A stretch of DNA of 64,000 bases. It comes from Cryptomeria japonica (Eukaryota > Streptophyta > Pinopsida > Cupressales > Cupressaceae). The position numbers and the translations under genes were made by a program. A model generated the notes under the pieces. It made no database searches. It was not told where the DNA came from and saw only the letters and a program-made list of their open reading frames with translations. This document shows positions 44,954 to 57,396 of this stretch, piece by piece. The DNA is taken from NCBI RefSeq assembly GCF_030272615.1, contig NC_081414.1, positions 235,885,733 to 235,949,732 of the forward strand, given 5' to 3'. Every line of letters begins with the position of its first letter. Position 1 is the first letter of the stretch.

Positions 44954-47760
44954 CTAGTCTAGCAAATCATCCGCTTCCCAATCTTGCTCAACACCATTTA
45001 GGGATGGTGGAAAAAATGCCAAAGGATCTATGGCTAGCATGGTAGATGGAGCTATCTCTAGTGCCAAACAAGGACCATGCTTTGATGATGAATCACAATG
45101 TGTGTCACTAGGAATGCGAGTTAATGCTTTTGAAAATATTGAATATGGATCATCATTAGCATTCTCAACATCCTTAACTATATCATCATAATCATCATCT
45201 AAATTGATCACAATAGGAGGTTTGATGTATGGAGGAGAAGAGGAAGAAGAATCGTTTTGAATCAATAACGTCAACTTTTGGCGTGGTTGGTCAAGGTAAG
45301 GCTCCTCTCTAGGTGTGGAAGATGACAAGGCTGAGAATATGAGATCAAATCAGCATTTGACTACTTAGGAGAAGAATCACTTTTAGAAGCAAGCTCACAA
45401 GCCTTGACACGATGTCTTTGTTGGCGTTCTCTTGCACTACGATTTCATCGATTGCGAATCGAAGCTTGTGTAGAAGGTTGGGGATCACTCAACATTGATT
45501 CCTTTTCTTCAATTGCTCGAGGAATAGGAGGAATAGAAGGAACCACTAAAGGTTGAGAGATAGAAGATGTTGTGCGGTTTCCTCTTTGTTCATCATAGGA
45601 TTTTGGAGGTGGAACCACATATATAGGAGGAATGTTAGGAGTAGGAAGGATGTCTAGGATGTGGTTCGATTGTTGCCTGTGGGGTAGGAAGAGCTACTTC
45701 TATATCCATAGATGACAAAGGATCCTTAGGGGTAGCAGTCAAAGCGGATCTTGAAGGATTACTTGGTAGAGGGCAGATTTCCTTTTGGCCTTAACTTTTG
45801 GTAGGAAAGGAATAGGATATCTTGACAAGGTTTAAGTGTTTGAGGTTTTTGAGGCCAAAAGTAATCAAGGGTGAAGTTCCCACGATTAACTAAGGGTTGG
45901 AAAAAATTATGATGTATGGTTATAACTTATCCATTGTGAGGAAAGTTCAAACACTTATGAATGTTAGAAGAGATTGCCTTCATGGAGGTGAGCCAAGGAT
46001 GACCCAACTTCACATGAAATTGGTCTGAGGTAGGGACAACTTCTACAGGAAGGATGATGGAACCTAAGGTGGGACAAGTGAAACCATCATGCACCTTGAT
46101 CAAGATGTCAGCTCTATCATGTGTCTTGATATAATTGTTGTGTGTAAAGATGTTATTTTGTAATCACATTCACCATATATGCTGGATCAGTGAGCACTCC
46201 TTTTGGGAGTTTGTCCTTGATTTTCACAGTTTTGTATAATGGACCATCAAGTACTTTTATGATATTGCTTGAGGTAAAGGTGATATTAGGTTCACGCTTA
46301 GGCTTAGGTTGTCTTGGTTTATTAAGTTCACAACATTGTTTGATCAAGCACTTCATTAGTGGCTATATAACTATCATCTTTAAGCTTAACAACATTCGTG
46401 GAATGGGAAGGCAAAGGATTGGTAAAGATTTGCAAGTTTTGATTAGGTGGTGCTACGGATTTATTCCCTTTGTCATTCACACCACCCACCACAATAACAT
46501 TAAAGTCGATGAGGTCTTGAATTTCATTTTTTAGATGCATCGATGTCCGTGTCATGTTTTGGTTGACGATGATATTGACAATAGGCTTTTGAGTTGAAGG
46601 AAGGAGGTATAGGTTTAGAGGTATCTATGGGATGAACAAGGGGAAGCTTCATCAAGTTGCTATTAATCTATTGAAGCATAATGGAGTGCAAGGACTTAGA
46701 AAGAGGTGCGAGGTTGTGATTCTTGAATGGTTTAGAAGAAAAGTGAGATACAACATAGGGTGTTATGGCTGCAACTTGAGTGTCAATGTTGTTGGAAGAA
46801 TTGTTGTTGTTGATCTCTATTAAGTTTTTGTTTTGTTTCTAAAGGCTTGGTATGGTTGATGAGCATCTTCAATCTTATCAACTAGAGTCAAAGATGAAGA
46901 AGCTTCATATTGACTAACCTATAGTTGATATTGATGAAGTGCCTTGCACAAGTGTGTGAAAGATGGGTATTGCAAAAGTAAAATCTTTTCTCAAATATCA
47001 TGTCGCAAGTTATTGATATACACTCCTTAAATATCAGCATTAGGAATATAATAAGAAATTTGTGAATACAGATGTTGATATCTACCAATAAAATCAGTCA
47101 ATTTTTTCTTAGTACCTTGTTTGCAATGCAATAAATCAATCAAAGAACTTGTGGCCCGATGTTGTTTTGAAAATGTTGCAAGAATGGATCTACCAATTGC
47201 TGTAAAGTAACAATTGAATAACTAGGCAAGGAGCAAAACCATTCCAAAACAATATGTTTTAAGGATCAAGGTATAAGTTTTGCAAGAAGCTTGTGGTCAT
47301 AGAAGTAGTCACTGCATAAACCAGAAAATGTTTTCACATGGGTAATGGGGTCACCTTTTCCATTGTACATCTCCAAGTGAGGGACCTCAATGTTTTGTGG
47401 GAGTGGGGTACAAAGAATCTCAATGGAAAGTGGGCTACTTGCGGTATGTGAAAGGATAGTAGATTGGGATTGGGTTATGTTAGCAAATTGTGGTTGTAAA
47501 GATGAAACATTTGCAACAAGTGGTTTATAGTACACTCGGTGGATGAATTGGTTTGGGAAATGTTTGATTGTCATGGAGGATTTGAAGGTATAGTGTGGTA
47601 GGTGGGTGGAACATTGTGGTAAGTGGGTGGAAGAGATGGTTGATGCATGTTTTGAGAAACAAAAGGGAGATTGGTTGAAGGTAGAATATAAGCATATAGA
47701 TTAATAGGATTCTTGTTGATGGGTGTTTTGTGACACTCTCCAACACAGAATAAAATACAC
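44954..47760 (-). pseudogene. Ty3-type gag and protease relic
   Basis: On the - strand, 47574-47266 encodes a gag N-terminal part (NIEVPHLEMYNGKGDPITHV, KTFSGLCSDYFYDHKLLAKL). It is followed, across frame breaks, by VLEWFCSLPSYSIVTLQQLV and FLQHFQNNIGPQV (47235-47150), which is the core of Retrotrans_gag. Further on, 46555-46153 carries linker sequence, and about 46075-45915 reads LPVEVVPTSDQFHVKLGHPW and LTSMKAISSNIHKCLNFPH, the C-terminal half of a retropepsin-like protease. 45328-44954 (MSSSTPREEP) is an acidic frame that I do not recognise. No reverse transcriptase or integrase is present. Numerous stops show long decay. Confidence 0.78.
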
Positions 47761-48240
47761 TATTCTAGCCTCTCTCGAATAAGGAAACCTCAAATGCTGA
47801 AGATATGATAAAAAAATGGCTACTCCAAGGTTCCTATTGTTAGGTCTTGACGTGCAATGGATAGTCTCAATGAAATGACATGATTTGTCGTTTACACAAA
47901 GGGATTTACACTTTACACTTCTACAATTATGATAATGGATAGTGTTTTAGATAGACGAATTCCTTATGGAACTACTTTCTACTTAACCAAAGATAGCTGA
48001 CAACGACATAGAAAGAGTTCAATCTTCAAAGGTAGTGAAAGAATTTTATATTGTAAACATCCATCCAAATACCTAATGTTGGCTCAATCTAAATGAACAA
48101 CTACAATCGAACTATTGCCACAATAAGGTTCAGACTAACCATGCAAACTAATTTGCAATCAACAAACTACAATGGTATGAACCCAAGAATCTCTCAAATA
48201 TCTTCGTACTTCACCTTTAAAACCAATGAACTTCAACTAA
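47714..48240 (-). mobile_element. LTR-like fragment of the TGTTGRTG family
   Basis: Starts TGTTGATGGGTGTTTTGTGA on the + strand and shares CTCTC(G/T)AATAAGGAAACCTC and GGTCTTGACGTGCAATGGAT with 56243-56405, and a looser match with 26088. The sequence just left of it, GATTAATAGGATTC, is also found before the 56243 copy, so the boundary is conserved. It lies to the right of the gag relic, where a 5' LTR of a - strand element would be. Confidence 0.6.
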
Positions 48241-48446
48241 ATATTGAGAAGTAGAAACCATGCTGTTAAAGTTGGATCAGATTTATATATATGGTAATTT
48301 TCAAAATTTTATAGTCACTTAGTTTTATTCTAACACTATAACTTCCGATATATTTCAGTTTGCAGAATATATATAGAATGGATCACTGATGTCTTTGACA
48401 ATTTTCAGATTGCGTTGTAACGTTAAATTATACTCAGCAGTATATA

Positions 48447-48509
48447 TATATATATATACATATACTATAATGTTGTTTACACTATATATCGAACTATCCA
48501 TAGTTCGAT
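48447..48509. repeat. (TA)n run and 10-bp hairpin
   Basis: A (TA)9-type microsatellite lies near 48447-48466. ATCGAACTAT and ATAGTTCGAT (48488-48509) form a perfect 10-bp inverted repeat with a 2-nt centre. Confidence 0.7.
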
Positions 48510-48600
48510 TATATTAGTCAAGTACTGTCAATCACCCAACAGTATCACAGACTTATGAAATGCAGATCACTTCACTATATATTTTGAATGATATTGCCTT

Positions 48601-48958
48601 TGTTGATTTTCCCAGGTTTTATTGGATGCATTTTAATGTATATATCGGATTCAATCTGATACTTGCATTATTGGAATTCTATGTGTTCTCAAATTGAATA
48701 ACATTATACTATATATATTCCTTTGGAGAGGTATGTCCTTGAACGGACATGTCTCTCCTTTAATTATAATAATTTAATCAATATTATAATGTTTCATCAA
48801 TCAATTATTAATTTAGAATAATATAATAGATTAATATTGAATATTAAATTTTATATGATTAATAATAATATAATATAACATAATAATATATTATTATTAA
48901 TCAATATATATTATATGTATTCTAAATGATCATTCGACTGAAGCTACAAACATTAACA
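48601..48958 (-). repeat. 3' LTR of the short element
   Basis: 358 bp, on the + strand TGTTGATTTTCCC...ACATTAACA. It is nearly identical to 50683-51040, indicating a young insertion. The polypurine tract GCTAAGAGGGAG (- strand) abuts its right side at 48959-48970. Confidence 0.92.
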
Positions 48959-49281
48959 CTCCCTCTTAGCTAGGGAGGATGATTAGACAGAATGTGTAGT
49001 GATCTCCCATGTCAACACTTATGGCCCTCACCATAGCTACACAAAACATAATTAACACTCCCTCTTAGCTAGGGAAGATAAAATCAATGCAAATGCATTA
49101 AGTCTAGATTAATTATGGAATAGAGAAAATATTATCTCACTATGATATCAGGAAGTATGGTATAAACAAGAATATCAAGGCACATGATATTCACCATAAC
49201 GCAAAAACATCATCTCATGATATTGGGAGTATTTGCATCAACCATATGATGCTCATCACAGGGGACCATAGTCTCAAGGTA

Positions 49282-49610
49282 TGAATTTGCCTCCGTCGGC
49301 GATTCTATTCACAAGCTCTTGCGTGGATTGCCTCTGTCGGCGATTCTATCCATAAGCTCTTGTGTGGATTGCCTCTGTCGGCGATTCTATCCATAAGCTC
49401 TTGTGTGGATTGCCTCTGTCGGTGATTCTATCCACAAGCTCTTACGTGGATTGCCTCAGTCGGTGATTCTATCCATGAGCTCTCACGTGGATTGCCTCAG
49501 TCGGCGATTGTATCCACAAGCTCTTACATGGATTGCCTCAGTCGACGATTCTATCCATGAGCTCTCACGTGGATTGCCTCAGTCGGCGATTCTATCCACA
49601 AGCTCAAGCT
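49282..49610 (+). repeat. 41-bp tandem array, eight copies, with alternating variants
   Basis: GTGGATTGCCTC(T/A)GTCGG units recur at 49323, 49364, 49405, 49446, 49487, 49528 and 49569, exactly 41 bp apart, with an extra copy at the left. In the later copies, CCACAAGCTCTTAC and CCATGAGCTCTCAC variants alternate, which implies amplification as 82-bp dimers. Confidence 0.92.
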
Positions 49611-50670
49611 ATTGTAAGATCGTCACCTTCCAATAACCTCAAAAATACAAGTGGAAATCATTTGGAAGTCGTCACTTCCTTATGATTTACACAGGGCCCA
49701 TAAGGCATTAAATGATTTCATTAGTATAATAATCAATTGAATCAAGTTTTACCTCATAAGTGTTTCACCTTCAATAGTGAAAATCCCTCTCAATCACTAT
49801 GATCGAAATTGTCACAAGTTGACTGAACCATCTGCTCCCTCTGAAGCTCAAGTTCTTGTATCAACCTCTTGTCCTCTTTTGAAATGTCAAACTCTCTCTG
49901 CATCTGGTCTCAATCATCAATTCGTTTATAAGCATCAATTTATTTCTCCTTTTAATTCAATTTTATTGTGCTTTTCGTCCTGAAGGTATGTCAGAGAGAG
50001 ATTACAAATAGCTCATAAACTAAATTATCTTGAACAGAAATACCAATGATAGAAGCATACAAGATTTTACTAGACAATATTATAGCATAAATTACAAACT
50101 CAATAATTCATGTGCCTTAATAAAACATGGAATACTTATCTTAAGTTTAAAACATTTCCTTTCATAAGGTGATCCCATATAAGAAATATCAAGCATGAAT
50201 CATCTCTCATCATAATTCCCTTTGAATGATGTAGAACATTTTCATAATTTTGATCAACACTTTCATTATGATCTGCCACACACAGTCGTTAATAACTTTT
50301 GCAATTTACCAAATTTATCCAATCTCTTCGGTGAGATGTTAGAAAATCTAATTACAAACATTTCCTCCAAGTTATAGCCAGATCCAACGGTTAAAACAAA
50401 AGTTATGACATTTTTCCCAAAACTGCTAACCCTAGGTAGGGTTTCAAGTGACCTGCACCAAAGTCGTCATATCTTGCACAAAACTGAATCAAATTTGATG
50501 AGATAAACATATTTGAAAACTAGAAACACAGATCTTTCCATCCATATATTATAGTCCTCATTTTGAGGCCAACCAAAGGCCGTACAATTGCATATTTCAG
50601 ACTGAAAATTCTAGAAAAAACTGAATTCTCCAACCCTCTCCAACCTCCAAATTAAACTTCATAGGCCTGA

Positions 50671-50682
50671 GCTCTGATACCA
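50671..50682 (-). promoter_or_regulatory. Primer-binding site of the short element
   Basis: On the - strand TGGTATCAGAGC directly follows the LTR end (AATCAACA). It is complementary to the 3' end of initiator methionine tRNA, the same primer class as the element at 28116. Confidence 0.92.
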
Positions 50683-51040
50683 TGTTGATTTTCCCAGGTT
50701 TTATTGGATGCATTTTAATGTATATATCTGATTCAATCTGATACTTGCATTGTTGGAATTCTATGTGTTCTCAAATTGAATAACATTATACTATATATAT
50801 TCCTTTGGAGAGGTATGTCCTTGAACGGACATGTCTCTCCTTTAATTATAATAATCTAATCAATATTATAATGTTTCATCAATCAATTATTAATTTAGAA
50901 TAATATAATAGATTAATATTGAATATTAAATTTTATATGATTAATAATAATATAATATAACATTATAATATATTATTATTAATCAATATATATTATATGT
51001 ATTCTAAATGATCATTCGACTGAAGCTACAAACATTAACA
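50683..51040 (-). repeat. 5' LTR of the short element
   Basis: 358 bp, matching 48601-48958 with only a few substitutions. Followed by the right-hand GCCTT target duplication. Confidence 0.92.
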
Positions 51041-51045
51041 GCCTT

Positions 51046-52339
51046 CACATAGATATATATTAGTATCGACTCCTTTATGTCGATTGTGTACTATGATTTG
51101 TTTGTTCGTTGTATATGTATCGTCGACTTAATGTGATAGTCAATGATATATAAGCATAGCGATTAACATAGAGTAACGACTCTATGTGGAACCGACATGG
51201 TTCCACACAGAGTCGTTACTCCTATGTGGAGGCATGCTAACCAATAATCACCAACGTATAACAAACAGTCAAAAACGATTGTATAATTGGGATTACATGC
51301 AAACACAATTAGTAAATTATACTGATTAATAAACATAGTATAAACAATCCATTAGCAATTAGTGAAACCGATAATAGATTATGATGACAATATTTAATCA
51401 CTGGATATACACAAATTGGTATATAATACACTCGATGCTATATACATATGATCGATTATATGTAGAATCTGATTGTCATTACAATGATTAAATCGATTAT
51501 CATACAATATTCTAATCTGTGATCAGAATGCTAATTTGCAGTGAAGGATAGGAATAAGGAATAATCGTACAAATGTCTAAGGCCGTTAGGCCAATTAGAC
51601 ATTTGAACGATTAGAGTCATTCTACCATTGCTACATAATTTCAACACATGCAAAATGCTAAAACTTCATACAAATCTTGACCATTATTCAATGAAAATAA
51701 TGTATTTATTTCACCATAGTCTTGGCAACAATTTCTAATCTCCTCCCCTTATAAATGAAAAGGCCAAGCCTTTTATAGACTTCCAATTACAAATCAAGGG
51801 CCCAGATTGATCCTAATCAATTACCAAGATTAAACAATAAAACTCTAAGGTTGAGGTAGGTATACCTACCACCACTTACAACACTTTTGACCAATGAGAA
51901 AATTACATAACTTTTAAATACACGTCCTTTTAGGGAAAGGACCAATGAGAAAAAGGAGTTGTAATATTTCATTTAATGCCTTTTACACGTCCATTTCTCT
52001 ATTTGTATGAGTTTGGTTCGATGAATTTGGACACGTTGACCTTAAAATATCATTGGTAGGGTAGGTAGGATTTCTATTCTTAATGCCACCTCAACTCTTT
52101 GTTTCAACTCCACTTCTATATCATCATAAAGAAGTCTCTGCATCTCCAACAATATCTTTTGACGTCCTTTTCAAGAGTCCTTGATTTTTTCATCTTTCTT
52201 CTTCGTAACACAATCCTTGAAAAGCTCCCTTGCACCATTCTTCATTTGTGCTTGTCCTAAAACAACATCTTATCCTTCTTTCATTCATTTCCATGCATCA
52301 TTCCTGAAAAGAGAAATATCTTGAATCACAATTGTGAAT
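51046..52339. other. Non-coding sequence with a long hairpin
   Basis: No gene. It holds the strong inverted repeat described separately (51172-51220) and TATA-like CCTTATAAATG at about 51747. It probably continues the host sequence left of 48601, because the short element separates the two by a target duplication. Confidence 0.45.
51172..51220. repeat. 22-bp inverted repeat (hairpin)
   Basis: AGTAACGACTCTATGTGGAA plus CC (51172-51193) pairs with 51199-51220 (GGTTCCACACAGAGTCGTTA plus CT) with one mismatch and a 5-nt loop GACAT. It is too short for a typical miRNA precursor but is clearly non-random. Confidence 0.88.
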
Positions 52340-53480
52340 AAAACCCTATTTCAAAAGCGGGATTAGAAATACATGGCAAGATTGAGGAATTTCACTTCAA
52401 ATACAATTCATTCAAATTTTTTTTATGGAAAACATGAAGATCATAAAATTTTAACTGATCTTGAATATCACACGAAGTTTTCCATCCATTTCATATTCAA
52501 ACAATCATGCATGCATTCATGGGCTGAGATTAAAGGTGTGCATGGATTCCTGGGTGGAAATCCAAGTTGAGAGTGGATTTCTGCTTTCCTAGCGGAAATC
52601 CAAGGTGGGTATGGATTTCCTAGCTATTCCACTTGTTCATGGATTTTTTTGGGGGGACGTTCACCTTGGTCTTGGATTCTTGGGTGGAAATTCACTTGGT
52701 CTTGGATTTTGGAGGTAGTTCTTTGGAATTTTCCCTTCTGATGGTCTTGAAGTCATGGAATCTTCTAGTTTTCTTTCTTCTTCCTTGTCTTATTCCATGG
52801 AAAATGAATCCTTATTCCTTCGTTAAGTCTTGGATAAATTCCAAATTCGATTTTCATTCCTTGGATAATTTCCTTATTTCAACTTTGGAATTTTTTATTG
52901 ATCCTTATCTAAACTTTGGAATTTTTCATGATTCCATGTCTAACTTTGGAATTTTTTTATTCCTTGACAATCCTTCTACCTCTTTTATCGATTTCCATAA
53001 TTTGTTAAGTGAAGTTTCCTCATGATTTTGCACTCTATTCCTCATCTTGAAGGTCACTCATTCATGGATTTTTGGTCTTGGCGAATTTTCTTTGAAATTG
53101 TTTCAATTTCATCTTAGAATCGGTTGATTGCTCCTTGCCTTAATCTTTGAAATTTTCCTTCATTCCATATCCACGCCTAAAATCTTGGATTCTCTTGTTT
53201 TCCTTGGATCAATTGCACATTCCTAATCCTAAGCAAGGAATTTTCCTTTGTTGGATGGTGAATTGCCTGTTCACTCCTTATCCTCGACTTGGATTTCCTA
53301 ACTTGACCTACCCATTCTTGACTTGATCACCTTTTTCAAGAACGAACCTTGGCACTCTTATTTCATGGATTGATAAATGTTTTCTTCCAGATTGACAAGA
53401 CATTGCTACCTTCTCCCAACAACTAGGAGACCAAAACTATTACCAAGCTAAGCAAGACAACTAAGCTAACAAGCAAAAAG
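52340..53480 (+). repeat. Degenerate repeat leader (copy 4)
   Basis: T-rich with recurring GGAATTTTTCATGATTCC, CTTGGATT and GGGTGGAAATCCAAG words, in the style of 600-1990. Open frames (52633-53025) are composition artefacts. Confidence 0.5.
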
Positions 53481-53524
53481 AGGGGGTTACTCTTTTGCAA
53501 TGGGGCGTTTGTTAAGGACACAAC
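53481..53524 (+). promoter_or_regulatory. Conserved palindromic motif (copy 4, diverged)
   Basis: AGGGGGTTACTCTTTTGCAA followed by TGGGGCGTTTGTTAAGGACA and CAACA keeps the TTGCAATGGGGCG core and the ACACAACA end. The left arm has mutated (TACTC instead of CCCCA), so the palindrome is lost. Confidence 0.6.
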
Positions 53525-54351
53525 ACTAGCGCCAATTCGAAAAAATGTTCTTGAACATTTCAAAAATAAAGACCCATTCCGCACCCAAAAACTCTCGTTA
53601 ATTCCTTCCAACCTATCAACTAACTAGTATATATTTAAAAGGGAAGAAAAACCTCAAATTGGATCATGACACTTTATCATTTATTCCATCTCAAAGACCA
53701 TTGAAATTCCTAGAGTCCATCGTGACAAGCTACATGAGTAGTCCTACTTCAAAAGCAAACTGGATATTGCCTCGTTGCCAGTTAGCGCCCTGATGAGGTT
53801 ATCACTGTAATTCCCACGAACATTGTTCCATTACCTGTCAGGCATCCATGGCCCTGATGGAAATATTTGCATCTTCCCAAAGCCAAAATAGTTAATATTT
53901 CTTTTCTTTCTTTTCTTTTGATACTGCTTTTCTCACATTTTTTTGCAATTGGGCCCATAAGCAGTGAAGCTCATACATAATGGGTTTGAGAATTACAGTT
54001 GCACTGAAGTAGAATTTAGGATTTTTTACTGCTCACGATTTCTCCTAAGAAATTGCAATGACTTAGAGCAATTAATTATGTGTAAAAGATATGGTAATCA
54101 AAAAGATATTGGTGTCAAGACACAATAGATGATTCCCTTCTGAGTCAAGGACAAATCCTAACTAGTGATAAAGTTAGAGAGAACTAACCTCAGATTCTAA
54201 AGCACTTCATAAATACTTACCCAAGAAATAAACTGGTCATAAAATCAGAATTGTGCTAGAGTATACCAAAAACATAACATCCTTCTCACAAACAAAGTTC
54301 CCAGAAAGGAAACTAAAACTAAGCAACAACAACTAAAAGACTCAAAGCAAA
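53525..54351. other. No recognisable gene
   Basis: Mixed sequence ending in an A-rich simple repeat with AAACTAA words (54300-54420). Nothing else is supported. Confidence 0.45.
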
Positions 54352-56242
54352 CTAAACTAAGTAAAAAAAACTAAAGCAAACCAAACTAAAGAAAACTAAA
54401 CTAAAGCAAACAAAAAGGAAACCTACTTTAACTATGTATAAAACACTAGAGCAAACAAGACTCAAAGGGCCTAAATATGTACTAGACCTAACATGATTTC
54501 TCAAAATGTTCAGCAATAACATGGCATAAGTCATGGTTCAAAGTTTTGCAAATTTGTCTTTAAATTCAGAGAAATGACCTTTCATTATGCAACCTTCATA
54601 TATAACGAAAAGAGCATGCAATATCAATAATTGTGGCAATTCATTGGGTCCATGATTTATCCATACACAAGTTGTTTTTCCTAAACTTCCATAATCAAAT
54701 TGGTATCTTTCAAAATTTATGGTAAGGAAAGAAACAACCAAGTGTGCTTTGCCCTCGAATGGACATTCTTGTTTACCTTCTATAGCTTCAAGAGGTCGAA
54801 TTTGATGATGTATCATTCCTCTCGCATTCAAAACATGCAAACTAAACTACATTCATTAGTAAGTTTTTCATGGTGAAAATTAAATTTAAATTGAAACTTA
54901 GAAACAAGGGAACATTTCACCTATTCGTTCGTCTTGAAACATCTTTGGCAGTGAATCCTTTTGTATTTTGGCAAACACATCGTTCAATGTATCAATGAAT
55001 GGTCCTTCAAGTGTCAACTCAAATTGTTCTTCATTCTTTGCCTCCATTGTGACAACGTGGTCATCATCTTGCATGTCCATTTGATTATTTTCTCCAAGGA
55101 TGCTTGAAATTTCGTGCATTTAACAACACCTAGATGACCATCTTCATGAATTATACTTACATTTGTATTATTAGAATCAACAAAATGTAATGAATCAACA
55201 TTATGACATAATGAAAACCCTCTTGTATCATCCGAAATCTGATTGCTGATTGATACTCCATTTGAGGCAATAGGTAATTCTTTATTTGGACCTTTTTGTG
55301 GCATAGATGAATTTTCAAGGATTTCCTCCTTTTGAGGTTCATATAAGTCACTTCCTCCTTGTTGCAATCGATTTGAATCACTTCTCTTTTCCTTGATTGA
55401 TAAAGAATCAAGTGATATTGAATCATGACAATCTTCCAAGTCACTTAATCCTTTTTCTAGGTCATCCATCTCTTATTTTAGATTCTTTTCACCAATACCG
55501 ACCACTTGTAGCTCTTCATGCTTTAACACTTCCAACCATTGATCATTAATTTGGAATATTTTTTCACTTGGATATCTTCCATTGCCTCCTTGACTTCCAC
55601 TTCAATGTGTTGTTCTTTTGGTGCAATGCATGAAAAGTTGTCTTCCACTGCAATATATTGATCATTAGGCTCAATCACACTATCTATTTGTAGTGCGCTA
55701 CCTTCACTGCTAGATATTACTGCAACATATTCTTCTTTTGCCAAGACCGTTTGCTGAATGTTATCTTTGTTGCACTCCTTTGATGACTCCTCGTTACATA
55801 TGCTTGGCTGTTCCAACAATCCCAAATGACATTTAACTTGCTTGATGGTATTCTTGCATAATGAGATTGTAAATTTTGAATGAGACGTAATATGTACTCT
55901 ACACCAACAAGGCAGCAAAATATCTTCCATACGTAACTCCTCAACTCTTAACTACTTCTTGATCATCTCCTCGAATCTTATGAAAGCTTCATTTTCACTA
56001 TTTGAGACTTCTAATTCTGCAAACACTATGCCTTTATGTATTTCCGAAAAGTAAATTTTCTATTGTAAAGCTTATTCCATCCTTAACAAAAAAGTTAAGC
56101 AATGCATCTCACCATGCCCAGTGGTGTTATGAATTCTACATTTTCTTGGTAATGCAAATTGAGACAAACTTTGTGGATGTAACTATTCATTCAAAGGCCA
56201 CCAAAGTTGAAGAATATCAACTTGATAGGCATACTGATTAAT
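54352..56242 (-). pseudogene. Unrecognised coding relic C
   Basis: On the - strand four adjacent frames (55930-55523, 55469-55014, 55119-54898, 54840-54538) look like the remains of one acidic protein. They include runs such as LEKGLSDLEDCHDSISLDSL, then NQMDMQDDDHVVTMEAKNEE, then FEGKAHLVVSFLTINFERYQ. I do not recognise the family and see no catalytic motif. An LTR-like fragment with a conserved GATTAATAGGATTC junction lies at its upstream side (56243), so it is probably the interior of a retroelement. Confidence 0.4.
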
Positions 56243-56405
56243 AGGATTCCTGTTGACGGCTGTTTGTGACTCTCCAATAGAGAATAAAATACACTAACTA
56301 TTGTATCCTCTCTTGAATAAGGAAACCTCAAATGCTAAAGATATGATCAAAGAAGGTTACCTAAGGTTCCTATTTTGAGGTCTTGACGTGCAATGGATAG
56401 TCTCA
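56243..56405 (-). mobile_element. LTR-like fragment of the TGTTGRTG family (third copy)
   Basis: TGTTGACGGCTGTTTGTGAC and then CTCTTGAATAAGGAAACCTC match 47714 onward. The match stops abruptly after GGATAGTCTC (56405), where a different element begins. This is a nested-insertion or deletion junction. Confidence 0.65.
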
Positions 56406-57396
56406 GACTTTTCCCCTAAAATCACAAATTTCATTCAACTAGGAGATGTAAGATGGTTAGAGGTATAACTTAACCAATTAGATCTTGATTGAGACCCTTT
56501 AATCATGTTCGATATAAGATCAATCTTTCCTACCAGGCTTGGGAACATTATCTTAATCATCATTGTAGTTTACATACTGTGCATTTGGATTCCTTTTAGG
56601 ATTTCCCAATGACTCATCCATATTATGAAACCCACGAGAGATCATACAAGGCACCTTGAGCCTATCCATCAAGTTCAGGGGCACAAAAGTACATCTGTCA
56701 TTCGGCCTCAATTGGGCACATAAGTATATCCATCATATCGGCCTCGTAAGGGGCACAGAAGTATATCAGTCGTATCGGCCTCCTACTTAACTTGAATGGA
56801 CCACTTGACTACTTGCTCTCCTTATATGCCCACATCTCCCCTCCATAACGGGATGATGGTTCGGCTGAAGCTTTAAAGGAATCTTCATCATCATTAAATG
56901 ATAGAAATATATAAATATATATATTAACAATAATATGTAAATTACATCCATTTCTATATGGATGACAAAATAGCAAATTGGTAAGGTCATGGTTCATGCA
57001 TTATGCATCAGATCCAAACAATCATATAAATGCATAGGGACTGTATGCTGAATATGATTCACTTATTCAGATTCCTACTTGATTCATCTCTCTTGATGGT
57101 TTTAAATGCTTATATAAATCTGATCTACTGATTATATTTCGATATCTACCTTTCCTCAAATGAAACCTTCTTCCCTTTATATCTTCCATTGTAAGGGTGA
57201 AGTCACACCCCTTGATCATGTCTTCCCTTGGCAAGGGTCACAACCTTTCACAATTACCACCCTATCAAAGTGTAACAACCTTTGATTGTTTCTATCCTTT
57301 AAAGTCACTTTTCTGGCTATTCCTCTTTTCTTCCTCTAACCTTCCTTAATCCCTCTCCTTCCTTCTTCCTCTCTTCATTCCATATCCTTTTATACT
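56406..57396. mobile_element. LTR-like sequence related to 63395-64000
   Basis: CCCTAAAATCACAAATTTCA (near 56420) and the following 130 bp match the start of the LTR at 63395, apart from the missing TGTAATGTCCC terminus. It contains three diverged ~36-bp repeats with GCACA(G/T)AAGTATATC and CGGCCTC (56680-56788). Confidence 0.55.

Larger units (their letters stand above)
48601..51040 (-). mobile_element. Short non-autonomous LTR retrotransposon (TRIM/LARD-like)
   Basis: 2440 bp, flanked by a perfect 5-bp duplication GCCTT (48596-48600 and 51041-51045). Two near-identical 358-bp LTRs (48601-48958 and 50683-51040) start TGTTAATG and end AATCAACA in - orientation. A primer-binding site adjoins the right LTR and a purine-rich AAGAGGGAG adjoins the left one, which fixes the - orientation. 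The 1.7-kb interior has no gag or pol domain, only a 41-bp tandem array and ordinary AT-rich sequence. It would depend on enzymes from another element. Confidence 0.92.

Noticed and set aside
42579-48240. A single intact LTR element with LTRs at 42579-43768 and 47714-48240
   Set aside because: The two blocks show no convincing similarity to each other, so they cannot be the two LTRs of one element.
49282-49610. CRISPR-like regular array
   Set aside because: The whole 41-bp period is repeated, with no unique spacers. It lies inside a plant LTR element.
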